DNA from: Saprospiraceae bacterium
Lineage (GTDB): Bacteria; Bacteroidota; Bacteroidia; Chitinophagales; Saprospiraceae
Assembly: GCA_016714985.1 (NCBI GenBank)
Contig: JADKBS010000001.1
Location: 205,001-269,000, forward strand
Reading direction: 5' to 3'
Length of the DNA stretch: 64,000 bases
Shown: piece after piece, positions 29,305 to 38,415 of the stretch
Position numbering within the stretch: the first letter of the stretch is position 1
Layout of the letters: every line of letters begins with the position of its first letter
Program-made: the position numbers and the translations under genes
The notes under the pieces: generated by a model
Database searches by the model: none
Told to the model about the DNA's origin: nothing
What the model saw: only the letters and a program-made list of their open reading frames with translations

Positions 29305-31530
29305 TTAGTTAGCTAGTTCAGACAAGAACTTAATCCTCACCAACTGTATCTCGTCGAAGGTACACTCGTCGTCCTTTAAGTCGAAATAAGCCTTTTTGGG
29401 GTCGTCGGTGTCGGCAGCCATAAAGTAGTCGTAGATTTCCTCTACCACTGTTTCGTCCATCGTGTCTTCGAGGTAGTAATCAATGTTTAGCTTGGTGCCA
29501 GAGCAAACGATGGCGTCCATCTCCTCCATGAGTTCGTCCATTTTCAGGTCGTTCTGGCGGGCGATGTCCGACAGGGGCATCTTGCGATCCACGGCCTGTA
29601 TAATGGCTACCTTCACCTTCGACTTGTTGGCTACCTGCTTGATGACCGTGTCCGACGGGCGATCGATTTCGTTGTCCTCCACGTACTTGGCGATGAGGTC
29701 GAGGAAGGGCTTAGCGTAACGTTGTGCCTTGCCGATGCTCACGCCCTGAATCTTGGCCATGTCCTCCATCGAGATGGGGTACTGGGTGGCCATGTCCTCC
29801 AGTGAGGGGTCTTGGAAGATGACGAATGGGGGTACGCCTTTCTTCTTCGCCACTTCTCGGCGCAGTTCTTTGAGCATCTTCACCAGCGTCTCGTCGAGGG
29901 CGGCAGCCTTACCCATCTCATCGTCGAGGTCCACTTCGTTGCTGTTATAGTCGTGGTTGAGCGGGATTTTCACTTCGAAGGGGTCATCAATGAACTCCTT
30001 GCCGAAGTCGGTCAGCTTGAGCACGCCATAAGTTTCGATGTCCTTGCGGATGAACTCGTTGATGAGCGCATGGCGGAAAACGGAGTTCCAGAACAGTTCG
30101 TCCCGTTCCTTTCCCACACCGAACAGCGGCTTTTTGTTGAACTTGTAGTCCTTCATCTCCTTCGTCTCGTTGCCTATGATGAAGTCAATGATGGTCTTGA
30201 TTTTATAATTTTCCTCCAGGGCTTGAATGCCCATGAGTGCTTGCTGCATTTCGGTCTGTACTTCCACTTTTTCTTTCGGGTAGCGGCAGTTGTCGCACAT
30301 GCCACCGCACTGGTGGTCTTCAAACTCCTCGCCGAAGTAGAACAGCAGGAAGCGGCGGCGGCAGCCAGTCGTCTCCACGTAGGCCATTACCTCCTGCATG
30401 AGTTGAGCGCTCATTTCACGCTCCGCAACAGGTTTATCCCGGAGGAACTTCTCCAGTTTGGCCATGTCCTTGTAGCTGAAGAACGAGATGCAACGGCCTT
30501 CGAGGCCGTCACGACCACCCCGGCCCGTCTCTTGGTAGTAGTTCTCGATGCTCTTCGGCATATTGAAGTGGATGACGAAGCGTACGTCCGGCTTGTCAAT
30601 GCCCATACCGAAGGCGATGGTGGCCACAATCACGTCAATGTCTTCCATTAAGAAGGCATCCTGTGTGCCAGAGCGGGTCTTGGCGTCGAGGCCAGCGTGG
30701 TAGGGTGCGGCCTTGATGCCGTTCACGTTCAGCACCTGCGCAATTTCTTCCGTGCTCTTCCGAGCCTGCACATAGATGATGCCCGACTGGCCCGGCATGG
30801 TCTTAATGATTTGCACGATTTGCTTCATCGTGGCTTCTTTCTTGCCCTTGGGGCGCACTTCGTAAAACAGGTTTCCCCGGTTAAAGGAAGACATGAAAGT
30901 GTTCGTTTCCCGCATATTGAGGTTCTTCAAGATGTCGGATTGAACCTTTGGTGTGGCGGTGGCGGTGAGGGCGATGATGGGGATTTCCTTGTTAATGGCA
31001 TCGATCATGGCCCTGATGCGGCGGTACTCCGGGCGGAAATCGTGGCCCCATTCGGAGATACAGTGCGCCTCGTCAACAGCCACGAAGCTGATGTTCACAT
31101 TTTGGAAGAACTCGATGTTCTCTTCCTTGGTGAGTGTTTCGGGTGCGACGTATAACAACTTGGTCTTGCCATCGGTAATGTCCTGCTTCACCTCCTTCAT
31201 CTGAACCCTGGTGAGGGAAGAGTTGAGGAAGTGCGCCACCTCGTCTTCGTCGCTGTAGCCCCGGATGCTGTCCACCTGGTTCTTCATCAAGGCGATGAGG
31301 GGAGAGATGATGAGGGCCGTGCCTTCCATCATCAGGGCGGGGAGCTGGTAGCATAGGGACTTGCCGCCGCCCGTGGGCATGATGACGAAGGTGTCCTTGC
31401 CATCAAGGACGCTCTGAACGATTGCTTTTTGGTTGCCTTTGAAATGTTCGAATCCAAAGTATTGGTGGAGGGCTTCACTAACTACGTCTGTCGCGATGAC
31501 ACCGGGTTTTTCTTCTGCTACTAACATCAT
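29305..31530 (-). CDS. recQ: ATP-dependent DNA helicase RecQ
   Basis: 741 residues. It unwinds DNA 3' to 5' in recombination and fork repair. Superfamily-2 motifs are in order: MPTGGGKSLCYQLPALM (Walker A, ~51-67), AVDEAHCISEWGHDFRPEY (DEAH and aromatic loop), ALTATATPKV, FGMGIDKPDVRFVIH and QETGRGGRDG. A RecQ zinc site (CRRRFLLFYFGEEF, then CGGMCDNC), a winged helix and an HRDC domain (~530-600; FVIFQDPSLEDMA) follow. A further ~140-residue helical/acidic tail is longer than in E. coli RecQ but common in Bacteroidota. Start ATG 31530; the adjacent second Met is an alternative. Confidence 0.96.
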   Translation of the reverse strand: MMLVAEEKPGVIATDVVSEALHQYFGFEHFKGNQKAIVQSVLDGKDTFVIMPTGGGKSLCYQLPALMMEGTALIISPLIALMKNQVDSIRGYSDEDEVAHFLNSSLTRVQMKEVKQDITDGKTKLLYVAPETLTKEENIEFFQNVNISFVAVDEAHCISEWGHDFRPEYRRIRAMIDAINKEIPIIALTATATPKVQSDILKNLNMRETNTFMSSFNRGNLFYEVRPKGKKEATMKQIVQIIKTMPGQSGIIYVQARKSTEEIAQVLNVNGIKAAPYHAGLDAKTRSGTQDAFLMEDIDVIVATIAFGMGIDKPDVRFVIHFNMPKSIENYYQETGRGGRDGLEGRCISFFSYKDMAKLEKFLRDKPVAEREMSAQLMQEVMAYVETTGCRRRFLLFYFGEEFEDHQCGGMCDNCRYPKEKVEVQTEMQQALMGIQALEENYKIKTIIDFIIGNETKEMKDYKFNKKPLFGVGKERDELFWNSVFRHALINEFIRKDIETYGVLKLTDFGKEFIDDPFEVKIPLNHDYNSNEVDLDDEMGKAAALDETLVKMLKELRREVAKKKGVPPFVIFQDPSLEDMATQYPISMEDMAKIQGVSIGKAQRYAKPFLDLIAKYVEDNEIDRPSDTVIKQVANKSKVKVAIIQAVDRKMPLSDIARQNDLKMDELMEEMDAIVCSGTKLNIDYYLEDTMDETVVEEIYDYFMAADTDDPKKAYFDLKDDECTFDEIQLVRIKFLSELAN

Positions 31531-31744
31531 TCCGCTGTGTGTTTAATTTTATTGTCTTGTAAAAAAAAAGATTGACCGAAGAGGCTTGGGGGTTGGATTT
31601 TTCTTGGTGGTTAAAAGTAGTGAAAAGTTTGATTCTGAAAGAAGGGTTTTCAAAAAGATTTTTCAAAAAATCCAATTTCGTTCTGTTGGGCTGTTTTTCA
31701 GCTATAAATTCCGCTCGAAAAGCCCCGTATTTTCAAAAAGCTGC

Positions 31745-31775
31745 CAAAGATAAACAAATGGATTCTGCTAACCAA
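31745..31775 (-). promoter_or_regulatory. Bacteroidota-type promoter for recQ
   Basis: Minus strand: TTG (31773-31775), 20-nt spacer, TATCTTTG (31745-31752). It matches the consensus exactly. The predicted start site near 31738 leaves a leader of about 205 nt, in which I see no riboswitch-like fold. Confidence 0.65.
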
Positions 31776-31881
31776 TTTTATTTGGTGAAAAAATCAGTTT
31801 TTTTCCACAGCTTTTTTGGACAAACCTCAAACCCAGAGAACCTTCATTTTCAGAACTTTGTCTTTTCATGCTTGTCGAAAT

Positions 31882-32958
31882 ATGTGCGAAACAGTTTTTT
31901 CTGTAAGTAAATTTGGTTTTTTCTTGTGTTTTTTTTGCTGCGCAATGGCGGCCTGCAACTCCATTGACACCCGCCGGGAAGTCATACCTGCTTTTTACCA
32001 TTGGCAAACAAAACTGCAACTGGCTCCCGCCGAACGCAACTACCTCGACGCGCTTGGCGTGAAGAAACTTTATGTCAAGTTCTTTGATGTTGATTGGGAT
32101 GAAGCCGCCGTCCAGCCTGTGCCCCTCGCAGCCATCGAAATGGACACTACCCTACTCAGTGGGATTGAAATCGTGCCCTGTGTTTTCATCACCAACCGCA
32201 CCCTGCTCAACCTGCCCATGCAGCAGGTGGACACCCTGGCCTACCTCATCTCTAAAAAAATAGCCTCATTGGTCGAAAGCCCACCCAATGAAATCCAATT
32301 CGATTGCGACTGGACAGCGCTGACTCGGGAGAAGTATTTTGCACTTATCAATAGTTTCCGGCAACATCAGGCATCCAGCACCCAGCATCCAGCATCTAGC
32401 ATTTCAGCCACCATTCGTTTGCACCAATTCAAATACCCTGACAAAGCAGGCGTTCCGCCCGTTGACCGGGGCATGTTGATGTGCTACAACATGGGCGACC
32501 TCGAAGATTGGGACACAGAAAACTCCATCATTGACCCAACTATCGCCGCCGCCTATCTGCCCCCCCAATCCGAAATCCGAAATCCGAAATCCGAAATCCC
32601 CCTTGACATCGCGCTTCCCTCCTTCCGCTGGGGCGTCCTTTTTCGGGATGGCGAGATGATAAAACTCCTAAATGACCTCAGCGAAGTTGACCTCAGCGAT
32701 TTGTCCCGTTTCGTCAGAACGGCCCCAAACCGCTATGAAGTTCTAAGGAGCACCTACCTGCATGCGCACTACCTCTATGAAGGTGACCAAATAAGGCTGG
32801 AAGCGGCGACGCCAGAAACAGTAGCCGATGTGGCAGCACTCCTTAATAATAAGGTGGCACTTGGCCAGGCACTCACTGTGGCTTTCTACCATTTGGACAC
32901 GACCACCGTAAAGCATTTCCCGAAGGGAAAAATCGAAGAAGTGCTCCAGCAGTTTTGA
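31882..32958 (+). CDS. uncharacterised lipoprotein, possibly TIM-barrel
   Basis: 358 residues from ATG 31882; this start places a hydrophobic signal (VSKFGFFLCFFCCAMAA) and a lipobox Cys at residue ~24. The upstream in-frame Met at 31816 would bury the signal. Residues include LYVKFFDVDWDE, IEIVPCVFITNRTLL, EIQFDCDWT (~140), then LMCYNMGDL and LDIALPSFRWGVLFR. The alternation of beta strands ending in acidic residues looks like a glycoside-hydrolase-type barrel, but I cannot name the family or substrate. Two period-7 repeats are inserted in frame (HQASSTQHPASS and PPQSEIRNPKSE), and both look like loop extensions. Confidence 0.75.
   Translation: MCETVFSVSKFGFFLCFFCCAMAACNSIDTRREVIPAFYHWQTKLQLAPAERNYLDALGVKKLYVKFFDVDWDEAAVQPVPLAAIEMDTTLLSGIEIVPCVFITNRTLLNLPMQQVDTLAYLISKKIASLVESPPNEIQFDCDWTALTREKYFALINSFRQHQASSTQHPASSISATIRLHQFKYPDKAGVPPVDRGMLMCYNMGDLEDWDTENSIIDPTIAAAYLPPQSEIRNPKSEIPLDIALPSFRWGVLFRDGEMIKLLNDLSEVDLSDLSRFVRTAPNRYEVLRSTYLHAHYLYEGDQIRLEAATPETVADVAALLNNKVALGQALTVAFYHLDTTTVKHFPKGKIEEVLQQF
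32368..32406. repeat. period-7 repeat inside the lipoprotein gene (CAGCATC units)
   Basis: CAGGCATC, CAGCACC, CAGCATC, CAGCATC, TAGCATT. In frame it encodes QASSTQHPASSIS. The same core unit recurs at 61233-61271 at the start of another gene. Confidence 0.8.
32567..32601. repeat. period-7 repeat inside the lipoprotein gene (AATCCGA units)
   Basis: Four AATCCGA-type units (AATCCGA x3 or more, then AATCCCC). In frame it encodes QSEIRNPKSEIP. It is close to the AATCCGC repeat in the epimerase gene at 10735-10768. Confidence 0.8.
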
Positions 32959-33038
32959 ATGGTAAGGCAAATGCCAGTTTATAGCAAGCCATTTCGTACC
33001 TTTCCGCCGATAACCAACGAACTTTGAGTCAACCCCCT

Positions 33039-33070
33039 CGAAGCTCGAAACTCAAAACTCGCAACTGAAC
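33039..33070. repeat. period-7 repeat upstream of the metallo-hydrolase gene (ACTCGAA units)
   Basis: GCTCGAA, ACTCAAA, ACTCGCA, ACTGAAC. It occupies the last 40 nt of the 121-nt spacer before the ATG at 33080, so it would form part of the leader. Confidence 0.7.
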
Positions 33071-33079
33071 AACTTTGAG

Positions 33080-34477
33080 ATGAAACTAAAAATCTGCGGA
33101 GCGGCTCGCGAAGTGACCGGGAGCGCTCACCTACTCACCCTCGCCGACGGCTTTACCATCCTGCTCGACTGTGGCATGTACCAAGGCAACTCCCACAGCA
33201 TGAAGGACTTCAATGAAAAATGGTTGTTCGACCCCAGCAAGTTGGACTGTGTGGTTCTCTCGCATGCGCATATTGACCACAGCGGGCGCCTGCCCAAGCT
33301 GGTGCGGGACGGCTTCAAAGGCCCCATTTACAGCACCCATGCCACCCGAAGTCTTTGCGCAATTATGCTGCTCGACAGTGCCTTGATTCAAGAGCGGGAC
33401 GCCGAATATTTCAACAAGCGCCGAAAGCATGTGCATGATGAGCGGGAGCTGCTCTACACGGAGGAAGACGTGAAGGCCACGATGCAGCAGTTCCGCTCCC
33501 ATGGTTATGGAAAGAAATTCAAAATCAGGGAAGGTTTGGAGGTGGAGTACCGTGACGCTGGGCACATCCTCGGCAGTGCGAGCGTGGCGCTGACCATTCA
33601 AGAAAATGGAAAGGAAGTAAAATTCGGCTTCACGGGCGATATCGGCAGGCCGAACAGACCCATCCTGCGCGACCCGCAACCCATGGAAGAAATGGACTAC
33701 CTCATTTGCGAAAGCACCTACGGCGATAAGTTCCACGAAGCTGCACCACAGGAAATCGGCCGCTTTTTGCATATCATCACCGATACCTGCCTGAAAAAAC
33801 ACGGCAAACTCATCATCCCAGCCTTTGGGGTGGGCCGTACGCAGGAGATAGTTTATATCCTAGACCAACTGGAAAACGCCGGACAACTGCCCGATATACC
33901 CGTTTATGTGGACAGCCCGCTGGCCGTGAACGCCACCCTACTTTACGGCTCGCACCCTGAGTGCTACGACTCGGATTTGAGCACCTATATATTAAAAGAC
34001 CCAAACCCCTTTGGCTTTGGCCGATTGAAGTATATCAAAGAGGTAGAGGACTCCAAACGCCTGAATGCTTCCGAAGCCCCTTGTATCATCATCAGTGCCT
34101 CCGGCATGGCCAATGCCGGCCGGGTAAAGCACCACCTATTTAATGGTGTAGAGCATCGCCGCAATACGGTGCTGATTGTTGGCTATGCCTCGCCAGAGAC
34201 GCCCGCTGGCCGCTTGCGCAATGGCGACAACCACATAAAGTTATTTGGGGAAGAGCTAATGGTGCGCTGCGATGTGGAAATCATGGACTCCTTCTCCGCC
34301 CACGCCGACCGGGGCGAAATCGCCGATTTCGTACAAAACCAGCAAGGCACACTGAAGCAGATGTTCCTAGTACATGGCGAAATAGACCGCCAAGAGAGCT
34401 TGAAGTCCTTCCTTGTGGAAAAAGGCTTCCATAATATTGACATTCCTGTATTGGGGCAGGAATATGAGATTGGGTGA
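33080..34477 (+). CDS. metallo-beta-lactamase/beta-CASP RNA hydrolase (CPSF73-like)
   Basis: 465 residues. The MBL fold has HAHIDH at 62-67, DAGHILGSA (~155-163) and FTGDIGRPNRP, and the beta-CASP insert (~215-330) contains IPAFGVGRTQEIVYIL and VDSPLAVNAT. ISASGMANAGRVKHHL gives motif B, and a final RMMBL part (DSFSAHADRGEI, FLVHGE) contributes the last zinc ligands. Members cut or trim RNA; bacterial YSH1-like copies are not well characterised, and a role in RNA turnover is inferred. It stands alone and converges on the stress-protein gene at 34552, with 74 nt between and no clear terminator. Confidence 0.93.
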   Translation: MKLKICGAAREVTGSAHLLTLADGFTILLDCGMYQGNSHSMKDFNEKWLFDPSKLDCVVLSHAHIDHSGRLPKLVRDGFKGPIYSTHATRSLCAIMLLDSALIQERDAEYFNKRRKHVHDERELLYTEEDVKATMQQFRSHGYGKKFKIREGLEVEYRDAGHILGSASVALTIQENGKEVKFGFTGDIGRPNRPILRDPQPMEEMDYLICESTYGDKFHEAAPQEIGRFLHIITDTCLKKHGKLIIPAFGVGRTQEIVYILDQLENAGQLPDIPVYVDSPLAVNATLLYGSHPECYDSDLSTYILKDPNPFGFGRLKYIKEVEDSKRLNASEAPCIIISASGMANAGRVKHHLFNGVEHRRNTVLIVGYASPETPAGRLRNGDNHIKLFGEELMVRCDVEIMDSFSAHADRGEIADFVQNQQGTLKQMFLVHGEIDRQESLKSFLVEKGFHNIDIPVLGQEYEIG

Positions 34478-34551
34478 ACTGAGGGATTGGAGGGGGGGAG
34501 TTGAAATAGGATGCCCTTGCCCAATTAATCCCGTTCAACGCCCTCATGCCA

Positions 34552-35367
34552 TCAGTCCTCCTTCAATGGCAATGCCAGCATGGGTATCTGCACATGGCCA
34601 GCCACCAAGCCCGTTATGCTTTTATTGAATATCCGCTCGAAGACCGTCAGCCGTTCATGCACGAACATGCAAAGCGCCGTGTTCTTTAGGCCAGTGCTGT
34701 ATTCCACGAGGTCTTGGTAGAGCGGTTCTTCCGGCACGGTCAGCACGGCCTTGACTTGGAAGGGGCTTTTGTCCTTGTCCTTGCCAGTGCCCGCATTGGC
34801 CACATTGGCGAAATGAACCACCTGCGGCTCGACCCCGAACCAATTGGCCCATCGCTTGATGTTCGATTTGAGTTCATCCACCTGATCGGGAGCAATGCAG
34901 AACTCCAGTTTCTGGAGGTCGGTTGGGTCCCAACTGGGTGGTATGGCCAGCACGGGCACTTCGGCCTTTTCAATCAAGTTGGCCGTATTGCTGCCGAAGA
35001 TTTTATTGGCAAGGCCACCAACGCCTGTTGTGCCCATTACCACAAGTTTGGCCTTCGTCTTTTCAAACCTTCCAATTAGGCTCGGCAAAAAACGGTCGGC
35101 GTACACAACCTTTGCCCGCCATCTGGTGGTTTCGGGCAATTTCAATGCTTTGATACGTGCCTGCGCCAATCCTTCCAGTTTTGCCTTTTCCTGCTTCTCC
35201 TCGCCAGTGATGTATTCCCAAATTTTGGGAGACTCGCCCGAAGGTGGCACAATCACGATGTGGAGCAGTTCAACTTCGTCGTTGTGCTTTTTTGCCAACA
35301 ACAAAGCCTGGTCCAGCGCCTTTTCGGCAGTGCTGGAGTAGTCGGTAGGAACAATCAGACGTGCCAT
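34552..35367 (-). CDS. universal stress protein, tandem UspA-like
   Basis: 271 residues from ATG 35367 (MARLIVPTDYSSTAEKALDQ). An upstream in-frame Met adds 23 unrelated residues. The first Usp domain (~1-150) has an ATP-binding-like end VVMGTTGVGGLANKIFGSNT followed by ANLIEKAEVPVLAIP, close to the G-x2-G-x9-G-S/T pattern. The second half (~155-271) is a degenerate Usp domain without the nucleotide motif. Such two-domain Usps are common in Bacteroidota and respond to stress or growth arrest. The gene converges with the metallo-hydrolase and has a long upstream spacer. Confidence 0.88.
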   Translation of the reverse strand: MARLIVPTDYSSTAEKALDQALLLAKKHNDEVELLHIVIVPPSGESPKIWEYITGEEKQEKAKLEGLAQARIKALKLPETTRWRAKVVYADRFLPSLIGRFEKTKAKLVVMGTTGVGGLANKIFGSNTANLIEKAEVPVLAIPPSWDPTDLQKLEFCIAPDQVDELKSNIKRWANWFGVEPQVVHFANVANAGTGKDKDKSPFQVKAVLTVPEEPLYQDLVEYSTGLKNTALCMFVHERLTVFERIFNKSITGLVAGHVQIPMLALPLKED

Positions 35368-35790
35368 TTTGCTTGTTTTTGATAAATAAATAGTAGCGAT
35401 TACGCTATCGTAAATAACGCTTTTTTTATGAAGCACTGGCTCATTGGAAAATCAGCACGAGGTGATGATTTTTATCATCAGAAAGGGCTATTTGTCCGAA
35501 TGAAAGACAAATTCCTACTATCAAGTTTGGGTGGCTATTGTTTTGTTTGCAGCAGCATTATGAGTAGTCGTACTTGAAATTGATAATACCCAGCTCCTAT
35601 ACTCCAATTGGGACAAAAGAGACTGCTATCAATTTAAGTGCGTTCATTCATAAAACAGGTGGGTGCAGGGTATTTTATCACCTGGCAACACCATCTTGTC
35701 GAAAACCCAAGCATTGATTTTTCGACATACCTTATTTTTGGAAGCAAACATTTGGTAAAACGGGCAACCTCGCCACCAACAATTCTGCTT
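35368..35790. other. 423-bp intergenic spacer without a recognisable gene
   Basis: This AT-rich region lies between the divergent stress-protein and PA14-OmpA genes and should hold promoters for both. TATTTTTG near 35728-35735 resembles a plus-strand -7 element but has only a 16-nt spacing to a TTG, so it is not called. GATGATTTTTATCATC near 35463-35478 is a small palindrome. No frame here has homology that I recognise. Confidence 0.5.
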
Positions 35791-36774
35791 ATGAAGCCAT
35801 TAGTTTTATTAGCGATGAACCTAATCGCATTGTGCCCCCTTCTTGCGCAGCAATCCACCTTGAAGGCCGAATACTTCAATGGAACCAATTTTGAGGAGAA
35901 GGTGACGACCCGCACTGAGGCCAATATCGACAAAACTTGGAACGACATGCCACCGGTGCCCGGCCTCGACCCCCATTTCTGCTCCATCCGCTGGACGGGT
36001 CGCATCACTGCACCAGAGACCGGAACCTATACCTTCTCAGCAAGGGTGGACGACGGCATCAGGGTATGGGTCGGCGGCGTGCAGGTGATTGACAACTGGC
36101 AGCTCAATGACAATGGGCAATCCACGGGGCAGGTGAAAATGAAGGCTGGTACGGCCTACGACCTGAAGGTGGAGTATTTCAATGCCCTCATAGAAGGGGA
36201 AGTGACGCTGATTTGGCAACTGCCCAATGCGGACAAGCCAGCAGTGGTGGCCCCCCAATTTTTCAAGGAGCAACCCAAGCCCACGGCCCCAGCTGCCAAG
36301 GCTGCTCAACAGCCCGCTGCGCAAGCAAAGCCAAAGCCCACGAATCCTGAGCCAAAGCCCAAAGCCGACCCGCCAAAAACAGGAACGGCTTTGGTGCAGC
36401 CGGAAAAACTTGTTGACCTGCCCAAGGACACGCTTGAAAAATACATTCCCAAGAATGTCCTTTTCGTGCAGGGAAAAGCCATCATCCTGGATAAATCAAA
36501 GCCTGAACTGGACATCTTTGCCCAGTTTTTGCAGCGCAACTCCAGTTATAAACTAAAGGTAGAGGGGCATACCGACATCATCGGCGATATGGCGATGAAC
36601 CAAACCCTCTCGGAGGAGCGGGCCAAGGTAGTAGCCGACTATTTGACGCAACAGGGCATTGGCCAAGAGCGGTTGACCTCAAAAGGGTACGGCAGTTCCC
36701 GACCCTTGGTGAAAGGGAATTCCAAGAAGGGATACCCACAAAACCGCCGGGTGGCGTTCGTGGTTTACTATTGA
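35791..36774 (+). CDS. PA14-OmpA cell-envelope protein
   Basis: 327 residues from ATG 35791 (MKPLVLLAMNLIALCPLLAQ), which gives a clean signal peptide; the open frame extends 51 codons further upstream without homology. Residues ~22-140 are a PA14 domain (LKAEYFNGTNFEEKV, IRWTGRITAPETGTYTFSAR, DDGIRVWVGG). A Pro/Lys/Ala-rich linker (~145-200) leads to an OmpA-like domain (~215-327) with NVLFVQGKAIILDKSKPELD, VEGHTDIIGD and LSEERAKVVADYL. The OmpA part should bind peptidoglycan, and PA14 a glycan or protein. The linker would span the periplasm or outer membrane. Confidence 0.9.
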   Translation: MKPLVLLAMNLIALCPLLAQQSTLKAEYFNGTNFEEKVTTRTEANIDKTWNDMPPVPGLDPHFCSIRWTGRITAPETGTYTFSARVDDGIRVWVGGVQVIDNWQLNDNGQSTGQVKMKAGTAYDLKVEYFNALIEGEVTLIWQLPNADKPAVVAPQFFKEQPKPTAPAAKAAQQPAAQAKPKPTNPEPKPKADPPKTGTALVQPEKLVDLPKDTLEKYIPKNVLFVQGKAIILDKSKPELDIFAQFLQRNSSYKLKVEGHTDIIGDMAMNQTLSEERAKVVADYLTQQGIGQERLTSKGYGSSRPLVKGNSKKGYPQNRRVAFVVYY

Positions 36775-36831
36775 AAATGCCTACACTTTAGCGTGGGATT
36801 CAGCGATATTTGCGCCCTGAAATGCTTGATT

Positions 36832-37614
36832 ATGAAGTGGTTAAAAAAGTTGGGCATCGCCCTGTTTTGCGTTTATGCGCTGGTGTGCGGGCTGCTGTAC
36901 TTTGCGCAGGAGCGCATCATTTTCCATCCCGACAAGCTGTCGGAGGACTATGCCTTTAGCGAAGGCGATGAAGTCGAAATCTCCGTGGAGGAGGGCGTCT
37001 CAATCAACTGCCTTTGGATGAAAGAGCCTACTTCGAGGGGCGCCATCCTCTACCTTCACGGCAATCGGGGCAGCAACCGCCGCTGCTACCACCAAGCCCA
37101 GTCCATGGCCGGCAACGGCTACGACATCTTCATGCCCGACTACCGGGGCTTCGGCAAGAGCGATGGCCAGATTGAATCGGAGGAGCAGCTTTTCAGTGAT
37201 GTACAAGCCGCGTATGATTTTTTGAAAAAACACTACCCTGAAGACCGCATTGTGGTGGTGGGCTACTCCATCGGGTCGGGCATGGCCAGTTATGTTGCTT
37301 CGCAAAACAAGCCGCAACAGCTTATCCTACTTGCGCCCTATACCAGTGTCGTGGATTTGAAGGATGAAAAAGCGGCCTTCCTGCCCGATTTTTTACTGAA
37401 ATACCCGTTGCGCAACAATGATTTTTTGAGAAAGATAAACTTTCCCGTTACCCTCTTCCATGGCAGTTTCGACGAGGTCATCCCGTTCCGTTGTTCCGAA
37501 AAATTGCAGGCCATCAACCCCGAGCTGTTCAAATTGGTAAGGCTGGACGAAGGCCACCGTGGGGTGGTGTTCAATTCGGTTTTTCAGCAGACGGTAAGCA
37601 GGTTATTGAAGTGA
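36832..37614 (+). CDS. membrane-anchored alpha/beta hydrolase (BEM46-like)
   Basis: 260 residues from ATG 36832. One N-terminal membrane helix (~6-24; LGIALFCVYALVCGLLYFA) precedes FHPDKL, then an alpha/beta hydrolase fold with LHGNRGSNRR (oxyanion loop), DYRGFGKS, the nucleophile Ser146 in GYSIGSG, the acid Asp in FHGSFDEVIP and the His in DEGHRGV. Members of this family are serine esterases or acyl hydrolases of unknown substrate. It follows the PA14-OmpA gene in the same direction by 57 nt and may share its transcript. Confidence 0.9.
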   Translation: MKWLKKLGIALFCVYALVCGLLYFAQERIIFHPDKLSEDYAFSEGDEVEISVEEGVSINCLWMKEPTSRGAILYLHGNRGSNRRCYHQAQSMAGNGYDIFMPDYRGFGKSDGQIESEEQLFSDVQAAYDFLKKHYPEDRIVVVGYSIGSGMASYVASQNKPQQLILLAPYTSVVDLKDEKAAFLPDFLLKYPLRNNDFLRKINFPVTLFHGSFDEVIPFRCSEKLQAINPELFKLVRLDEGHRGVVFNSVFQQTVSRLLK

Positions 37615-37623
37615 GATTTTGCA

Positions 37624-38029
37624 ATGCACTTAGATTTCGCAGCACCTATCCCCCTCATAGCATCCCTCACAGAGCTCAGCGACCCCTATTCTGCCGAGGC
37701 CATTACTGAACGCTTGGCAGGTAAGCCCCATCTTTCCTTAGCAGCTTATGTAGATGGCGAGCCAGCTGGGTAACGAGCAGGGAGGTGAGTTCTACTCATG
37801 GCTGGGTGGGGTGCTGCTGCAATACCGCCGCAACGGGATAGCCAAGGCATTGGCGGAGGCGCAGGAGGTTTGGGCAAGGGAACAAGGCTATAGCTGCATC
37901 AACTTCAAGACCCGAAACCGACACGAGGCCATGCTCGTCTTTGCGCTGAAAAATGGTTTTCAAATCACAGGCTACGAGGCAAGGGAGCCGCTGGAAGAAA
38001 GCAGGATTTGGTTGCGAAAGGGACTCTGA
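37624..38029 (+). pseudogene. GNAT N-acetyltransferase, broken by a small deletion
   Basis: The first frame (ATG 37624 to TAA 37771-37773) encodes IPLIASLTELSDPYSAEAI and ERLAGKPHLSLAAYVDGEPAG, the usual N-terminus of a GNAT family protein. The continuation (GGEFYSWLGGVLLQYRRNGI, AKALAEAQEVW, FALKNGFQITGYE) is in the +1 frame from ~37772. The acetyl-CoA loop QYRRNGIA is intact. Between PAG and NEQGGEF about four residues (expected YK.GYE) are missing, so a deletion of 3n+2 bases (perhaps 11) best explains it. An open frame from ATG 37754 exists but lacks the N-terminal third. Confidence 0.75.
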
Positions 38030-38415
38030 TTAAATATAAACTACTGATTTTCAATAATTTTAAACATAATTTCCATATTTATCTTTGAAATAATTTTGAA
38101 TTGGCAGCATCAGAACACTAAATTTGCACTTTCTGAACAAGCCGGAGTTTATTAGAACTTACGTTACCATCTCCCCCTCCACACTTTCCGGCATGTACAA
38201 CTAGGTCTCCATATTTTACTAACAAGACAACCCGGCAGTCCCTCCCTGCCACAGGCTTTCCTCACTCACTGCGAACCGTTTTCAGGTCTCATTTCGGTCT
38301 TTTTCACAACTTTTTTTGGCAATTCAGGCGCTGAAAAATATCCTTCACTTGCTGTAGGTCTAGGGTTTCATGCGTCCGCACAAATACTTACAAATTGTTA
38401 ACCAAAACAAACACT
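38030..38415 (+). other. 386-bp spacer upstream of the large surface protein
   Basis: AT-rich leader region. TAATTTTG (near 38090-38097) matches the -7 element TAnnTTTG, but no TTG lies 17-23 nt upstream. No gene, hairpin or repeat is recognised. It must hold the promoter for the 38416-46248 gene. Confidence 0.4.
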
